The position numbers and the translations under genes were made by a program. Of a DNA stretch of 35,164 nt, positions 31,527 through 35,164 are shown in pieces. Source of the DNA: Bacteroidota bacterium (GTDB lineage: Bacteria > Bacteroidota > Bacteroidia > Chitinophagales > Saprospiraceae); contig JAHEAR010000034.1 of NCBI GenBank assembly GCA_024642665.1, positions 1 to 35,164 on the forward strand, in the 5' to 3' direction. The stretch's first letter is position 1; each line of letters opens with the position of its first letter. Below the pieces are notes generated by a model, which was given only the letters and a program-made list of their open reading frames with translations, was not told the DNA's origin and ran no database searches.

Positions 31527-32393
31527 ATGCGTCAATTAAAAATAGCCAATCGAATCACTGCTCGCGAGAGTCTTGCCCTGGATAAGTATTTGCAGGACAT
31601 CAGTAAGATTGAGATGCTGACGCCGGAGGAAGAATCCAAATTTGCCCGGTTAGCCAGAGAAGGAGATCAAGCCGCTCTGGAACGCCTGACGGAAGCCAAC
31701 CTGAGATTTGTTGTTTCCGTCGCAAAGCAATATCAGAATCAAGGTCTGTCTCTTGGGGATTTGATTAATGAGGGTAATGTGGGGCTGATGAAAGCAGCTA
31801 AGCGATTTGATGAAACCAAAGGGTTTAAGTTTATTTCATACGCAGTTTGGTGGATCAGGCAAAGTATCCTTCAGGCGATTATTGAATTTTCCAGAATCGT
31901 CCGTCATCCGCACAATAAATCAACCTCCTATAATCGGTTAAATGATGCATATGTTTCCTTTGTCCAGGAGTTTGAAAGGGATCCAACCAATGAAGAATTA
32001 GCTGAACTACTGAATGTTTCCGTAACGGATATCATCAGAAATCTTCCCGGTAATAATCGGCACGTATCTTTTGATGCACCGGTGACCAATGAAGAAGGGA
32101 GCATAACCTTATTGGATATGATCGAGACGGATGAAGACATGCAACCTGATCTCAAGTTGATGGAAGAGTCGCTGAGACTGGATATTATGTATAGTCTCAA
32201 TCAGCTGGCCCCAAGGGAAGCAGATGTTTTAGCCTATTATTTTGGATTAAAAGGGGAAAAGCCACTCACGCTGGATGAGATAGGGGAGCATTTGGACTTG
32301 ACAAGGGAGCGTGTTCGTCAAATCAAGGAAAGAGCCATTCGCAGACTCCGAAAGTCCATGAGAGCCGGAAGTGCCATTCGGTCCTATAGGTGA
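31527..32393 (+). CDS. rpoD: Primary RNA polymerase sigma factor, short Bacteroidota RpoD/SigA type
   Basis: A 288-residue sigma-70 factor that directs RNA polymerase to housekeeping promoters. It lacks the long region 1.1 and the non-conserved insert of E. coli sigma-70, as is normal in Bacteroidota. Region 1.2 begins at [11 protein letters not shown]; region 2 contains [28 protein letters not shown] and [15 protein letters not shown] (-7 recognition); region 3 has [10 protein letters not shown]; and region 4 has [20 protein letters not shown] (helix-turn-helix for the -33 element). This factor should recognise the TAnnTTTG boxes seen across the window. It has no obvious promoter of that type itself. 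Confidence 0.95.
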   Translation: MRQLKIANRITARESLALDKYLQDISKIEMLTPEEESKFARLAREGDQAALERLTEANLRFVVSVAKQYQNQGLSLGDLINEGNVGLMKAAKRFDETKGFKFISYAVWWIRQSILQAIIEFSRIVRHPHNKSTSYNRLNDAYVSFVQEFERDPTNEELAELLNVSVTDIIRNLPGNNRHVSFDAPVTNEEGSITLLDMIETDEDMQPDLKLMEESLRLDIMYSLNQLAPREADVLAYYFGLKGEKPLTLDEIGEHLDLTRERVRQIKERAIRRLRKSMRAGSAIRSYR

Positions 32394-32752
32394 TTGGGTA
32401 GTTGGGATTCTAGGTATAGATACTGAGTTGAGAGTGGTTTAGCACGCAGTGCCGATGGCACGTGTTATCTAGTGAGTTTAGGATCTACACAGGAACTTGG
32501 ATGACAAAATTACTTCCCATTTTCTGACTCTCTCGATCTCGAGTCTCAGGGCAACAAGACGTGTGTCGTGTGTCGAAAGGTTTGAGTTCTACAGGTCTCT
32601 CTCCCTTACAACCTTCTGCGTCGGCGTATAGGGTCTGCGCTGCGCCTCGAGTCTCGCGTCCCAATTGAATTAGGCTTATTTAACGATTCCCAACCTATAA
32701 AGGGGTTAATTTCCTAATGCTTTTTCTATTTTGCGCTGTCTTTTTGATATAA
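32394..32752. other. Gene-free region after rpoD with hairpin and repeated CTCGAGTCTC
   Basis: This 359-base region has no credible open frame. It contains a hairpin at 32444-32465 (GTGCC-GAT-GGCAC core, extended by four more pairs past a bulged A) and two copies of the 10-mer CTCGAGTCTC at 32538 and 32646. Its base composition is more GC-rich in patches than the genes on either side. It may be a decayed repeat spacer. Confidence 0.6.
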
Positions 32753-33388
32753 ATGATGATTGAAGATTTACTTAGATCGGTTCTTGGTTTGCCACCTGGC
32801 GTAAATAAGATCAACAGAGATCTTGTGGTTATGCGCCAACTGACGATGCCAATTGTTTCCGGTATCATCCCATGGGAAGAGGAAAAGGAGCTTGAGTTGA
32901 TGTCGCTTAATCTGGATTCTAGGATGCAGAAAAAAGGACTTGACAAAATTCTTGTGGGGACTATCAAATCGATTTATTTCGAACCGATGGTTGCTTTTGC
33001 TTACAAAGATTATGTCAAAGGATCCAGAGAAGCACTTCTGTATTGTCGCACCAGCCAGAAAGAACTGGTCTTTCGTATTAAAAAAAGTGTTGTGGATGTT
33101 TATTTAAACAGTGGGCAAGTTGCCGTGATCAATATGCAAAGTGAAATGTTTGGTTTGAAATCCAAATCATCCCTTGGAAAGGTCAGGAGATATTCAGGGG
33201 ATCTCCTTTCTATCATAGTAAAAGATAAGGAAGCAGGACATTTGTTCAATCCATTAAGCCCACATTCATCTGTACAGCGGGCATTTTATTTAATGAAGAA
33301 ATTAGATGCTGAAGAGCAAGGGATTTTTCTTGCGTTGGGGCTTTATGAACTCCTGACCAGAATAATTGTTCGGAAAAAGACAAAATAA
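32753..33388 (+). CDS. Conserved-looking protein of unknown function
   Basis: A 211-residue protein that I do not recognise. There is no signal peptide; hydrophobic stretches are short, so it is probably cytosolic. The sequence alternates mixed alpha and beta regions: an N-terminal helix (IEDLLRSVLGL), a charged middle (WEEEKELELMSL), and a strand-rich centre (ILVGTIKSIYFEPMVAFAY, ELVFRIKKSVVDVYL, GQVAVINM). A helical C-terminus follows (AFYLMKKLDAEEQGIFLALG) and a basic end (RKKTK). Two ATG codons stand in tandem at the start (32753 and 32756). The Nudix-like gene follows after 47 bases on the same strand and could be co-transcribed. Base composition matches its neighbours. Confidence 0.7.
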   Translation: MMIEDLLRSVLGLPPGVNKINRDLVVMRQLTMPIVSGIIPWEEEKELELMSLNLDSRMQKKGLDKILVGTIKSIYFEPMVAFAYKDYVKGSREALLYCRTSQKELVFRIKKSVVDVYLNSGQVAVINMQSEMFGLKSKSSLGKVRRYSGDLLSIIVKDKEAGHLFNPLSPHSSVQRAFYLMKKLDAEEQGIFLALGLYELLTRIIVRKKTK

Positions 33389-33435
33389 CAGATATAGTAG
33401 CGTACTTTTATCTTAGCCTTACTTAATTAGCGCGT

Positions 33436-33870
33436 ATGAATGTATTTGATTCGGTCAGAGTGGTTGTCTACAGATTCCATGAAAAGGGATTGGAAATTTT
33501 TTTAGTCAACACAGGATTGGAGGAAGAAAACTGGCGAATTCCGTTTTCAGATATCGCAAAATATCCTGTTGAGGGGATTGAAGTTGGGGAACGATTTATT
33601 GCTTTGGAGCATGATCAAAATCCAGATGGAACAACCAATATTACCTGTGCCATTGAAGGTGACTGGCATGATATCCCTTCTATCCGCAAACTCATTAAAG
33701 AAGACATTAAATTGATGACCTCCAAAATTGACAAGGTCGTACCGGAGCTTGAAAGGGGAGCCTTCTTTGCGGTGAAGGAAGCGTTTAAGAAAGTGATGCC
33801 AAATGAGTACAAAGTACTTCATGAGCTAAAAGACATCCTGCTTCATCGCAATATGACAAAAAATATATAA
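33436..33870 (+). CDS. Nudix-fold-like protein lacking a Nudix box
   Basis: A 144-residue cytosolic protein. The N-terminus (SVRVVVYRFHEKGLEIFLVN followed by ENWRIPFSDI) strongly resembles the first two strands and the WxxP turn of Nudix hydrolases. However, the catalytic Nudix box GX5EX7REUXEEXGU is absent: the region after WRIP reads SDIAKYPVEGIEVGERFIAL, without the REUXEE helix. Residues about 85-135 are helical and charged. It is therefore probably a non-catalytic or diverged relative; this is inference. It follows the unknown 32753 gene and ends in a clear terminator, so the two may form a small operon. Confidence 0.7.
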   Translation: MNVFDSVRVVVYRFHEKGLEIFLVNTGLEEENWRIPFSDIAKYPVEGIEVGERFIALEHDQNPDGTTNITCAIEGDWHDIPSIRKLIKEDIKLMTSKIDKVVPELERGAFFAVKEAFKKVMPNEYKVLHELKDILLHRNMTKNI

Positions 33871-33872
33871 TC

Positions 33873-33905
33873 AGAGGGTGACCAATTGGTCACCTTCTCT
33901 TTTTT
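33873..33905 (+). terminator. Rho-independent terminator before purC
   Basis: GGTGACC (33877-33883) pairs with GGTCACC (33888-33894) around AATT, with further AGAG/CTCT pairing outside, followed by six T. Confidence 0.92.
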
Positions 33906-34021
33906 AGAAGGCTTATTATTAATTTTTAATCAAATAAGTACTTAATTCCTTTTATATATCGAAAGCTTGGATCAATTTTGTCTCCTGATATTAATTTTAT
34001 CATTAAAATCAAAGACTAGTT

Positions 34022-34951
34022 ATGCCAATTGCTGATACTAATTTTTCCTTTAAAGGACAGACGGGATACTATAGTGGAAAAGTCAGAGACGTCTATTACT
34101 TTGGGGATATGCTGGTGGCTGTGGCGACCGATCGCATTTCTGCGTTCGATTACATTCTTCCTCGTCCAATTCCTTACAAAGGGCAAGTTTTAAATCAATT
34201 GGCTGCTTACTTTCTTGATGCTACAAATGATATAGCACCGAACTGGAAAAAAGCGATGCCTCATCCGAATGTAACCGTGGGCGTATTGTGTGAGCCCATT
34301 CGGATTGAAATGGTCATACGTGGTTATCTGGCTGGTCATGCCTTACGTGAATACAAAGCAGGAAAGCGTCTGCTCTGCGGCGAGGTGATGCCTGAAGGGA
34401 TGATTGACAATCAGGCTTTTCCTGAGCCTATCATTACGCCAGCGACCAAAGCAGATAGTGGACATGATGAAGATATTTCTGCAGCGGATATTGTCAGTCG
34501 CAATATACTTTCGAAAGAGGTATATGGTGAACTTGCACGGGTCACGCGTGCATTATTCAAAAGAGGAACGGAGATGGCAGCTGAACGTGGGCTAATACTG
34601 GTTGATACAAAATATGAGTTTGGTTGGTACAAGGATCAGCTTTATATTATTGATGAAGTACATACCCCGGATAGCAGTCGCTATTGGTATGCGGATCGGT
34701 ATGAAGAAAATCAAAAAGCCAGGCAACCGCAGGAGCATTTATCCAAAGAGTTTGTCAGAGAGTGGTTGATGGAACACGAATTTCAGGGATTGGACGGGCA
34801 GCAAATGCCTCAGCTTGATGATGCATTTGTACAGCAGGTTAGTGAACGGTACATCACACTTTACGAGCAGATGACCGGTAGGAAGTTTGAAAAAGGCTCA
34901 GATGATTCCGAAACTATTCAAGATGCAATAAAAGGGTTCTTTTTGAGGTAG
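34022..34951 (+). CDS. purC: Phosphoribosylaminoimidazole-succinocarboxamide (SAICAR) synthase
   Basis: A 309-residue cytosolic enzyme joining aspartate to CAIR with ATP in purine biosynthesis. The motifs are clear: YYSGKVRDVYYFG near the N-terminus (ATP-binding loop), ATDRISAFDYILP, VIRGYLAGHALREYKAG, ITPATKADSGHDEDIS, LILVDTKYEFGW and IIDEVHTPDSSRYW (aspartate and metal binding). Its length is that of the longer, eukaryote-like SAICAR synthases common in Bacteroidota. No other pur genes are adjacent. A near-consensus box (CAATTTTG) lies upstream at about 33973. Downstream, a repeat-containing open frame begins four bases after the stop. Confidence 0.97.
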   Translation: MPIADTNFSFKGQTGYYSGKVRDVYYFGDMLVAVATDRISAFDYILPRPIPYKGQVLNQLAAYFLDATNDIAPNWKKAMPHPNVTVGVLCEPIRIEMVIRGYLAGHALREYKAGKRLLCGEVMPEGMIDNQAFPEPIITPATKADSGHDEDISAADIVSRNILSKEVYGELARVTRALFKRGTEMAAERGLILVDTKYEFGWYKDQLYIIDEVHTPDSSRYWYADRYEENQKARQPQEHLSKEFVREWLMEHEFQGLDGQQMPQLDDAFVQQVSERYITLYEQMTGRKFEKGSDDSETIQDAIKGFFLR

Positions 34952-34987
34952 TGGAATGTTTCGTGATCTGGCTTTTGGTGATTTAAG

Positions 34988-35164
34988 ACTTAAAAGTTTG
35001 GTTAGTCCTAGACTAAACAGTTTGGGGATTTTCAGACTTAAAAGTTATTTTGGCCTACCCTTAAAATTTAGTTTGGCGCCACACTTGAAGGTTAGTTCAG
35101 TCCTACCCTTAAAAGTTATTTTGGCCCTACACATAAAGGTTAGTACAGCCCCACACTTAAAAGT
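34988..35164. repeat. 24-bp tandem repeat array running off the window edge
   Basis: Seven full units and one partial unit recur at exactly 24 bases (unit starts at 34989, 35013, 35037, 35061, 35085, 35109, 35133 and 35157), with no insertion or deletion. Later units follow a consensus like TTAAAAGTTAGTTTGGCCCC with AC. Because 24 is a multiple of three, one plus frame stays open throughout, from an ATG at 34956 to the edge. It encodes an octapeptide beginning Leu-Lys, such as LKVSSVLP or IKVSTAPH. The Leu and Lys codons vary synonymously (CTT, TTA, TTG; AAA, AAG). One minus frame is also open for about 38 codons. Whether this is coding or a minisatellite cannot be settled here. Confidence 0.85.

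Noticed and set aside
34988-35164. CRISPR array at the right edge
   Set aside because: The 24-bp units are contiguous and imperfect with no unique spacers, and no cas gene is present.

Overview
The window looks like a core chromosomal segment of a Bacteroidota bacterium, most likely from the Saprospiraceae or a near relative. Three things point there. The large secreted protein at the left edge ends in a type IX secretion (T9SS) sorting domain and carries HYR-like, dockerin-like and cohesin-like modules. Several families are typical of the phylum (DUF4293, DUF2911, the short DUF2795 protein, the OstA-like protein, BatE, and a 288-residue primary sigma factor). Many genes are preceded by the Bacteroidota -7 box TAnnTTTG rather than an E. 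coli-type promoter and Shine-Dalgarno sequence. I see no phage, insertion sequence, integrase or CRISPR array. The taxonomic placement is inference from content, not from a marker search.

Layout. 0-7.1 kb: a 1503-residue T9SS cell-surface or secreted protein with a terminator; a coupled ruvX-def pair; then a viroplasmin-type ribonuclease HI (minus strand) divergent from a TatD-family nuclease with only 15 bp between the start codons. 7.2-10.5 kb: tRNA-Ser(GGA), a DUF4293 membrane protein, and an envelope pair (LptA/OstA-like protein overlapping a BatE-like TPR-SH3 membrane protein). 10.5-13 kb, minus strand: cmk, a DUF2795 small protein, queA. 13.1-18.5 kb: a MacB/FtsX-type permease (+), then the translation operon infC-rpmI-rplT (-) and the ClpC chaperone (-). 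18.8-21.4 kb (+): a STAS-domain protein with ribonuclease Z, tRNA-Lys(TTT), and a DUF2911 protein. 21.4-25.8 kb (-): an apparent operon of a PIG-L-type deacetylase, a 41-residue one-helix membrane peptide and a sodium:solute symporter. 26.2-30.6 kb (+): ribA-mazG, rpsO and pnp. 30.9-35.2 kb: a lipoprotein (-), the primary sigma factor, two poorly characterised genes (one Nudix-like without a Nudix box), purC, and a 24-bp in-frame repeat array that runs off the right edge.

Most genes are housekeeping: translation (def, infC, rpmI, rplT, rpsO, queA, two tRNAs), RNA turnover and processing (pnp, rnz), nucleotide metabolism (cmk, mazG, purC, ribA), protein quality control (clpC) and transcription initiation (rpoD). 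The items most worth a second look are the 24-bp/8-codon repeat frame at the right edge, the 41-residue peptide coupled to the symporter by a TGATG overlap, the TTG start of infC, -7 boxes placed so close to start codons that the mRNAs should be nearly leaderless, the promoter for tatD lying inside the divergent RNase H gene, a strong unexplained hairpin at 30773-30797, and the unknown/Nudix-like gene pair at 32.75-33.87 kb. Nothing here amounts to a clear novel defence or mobile system.
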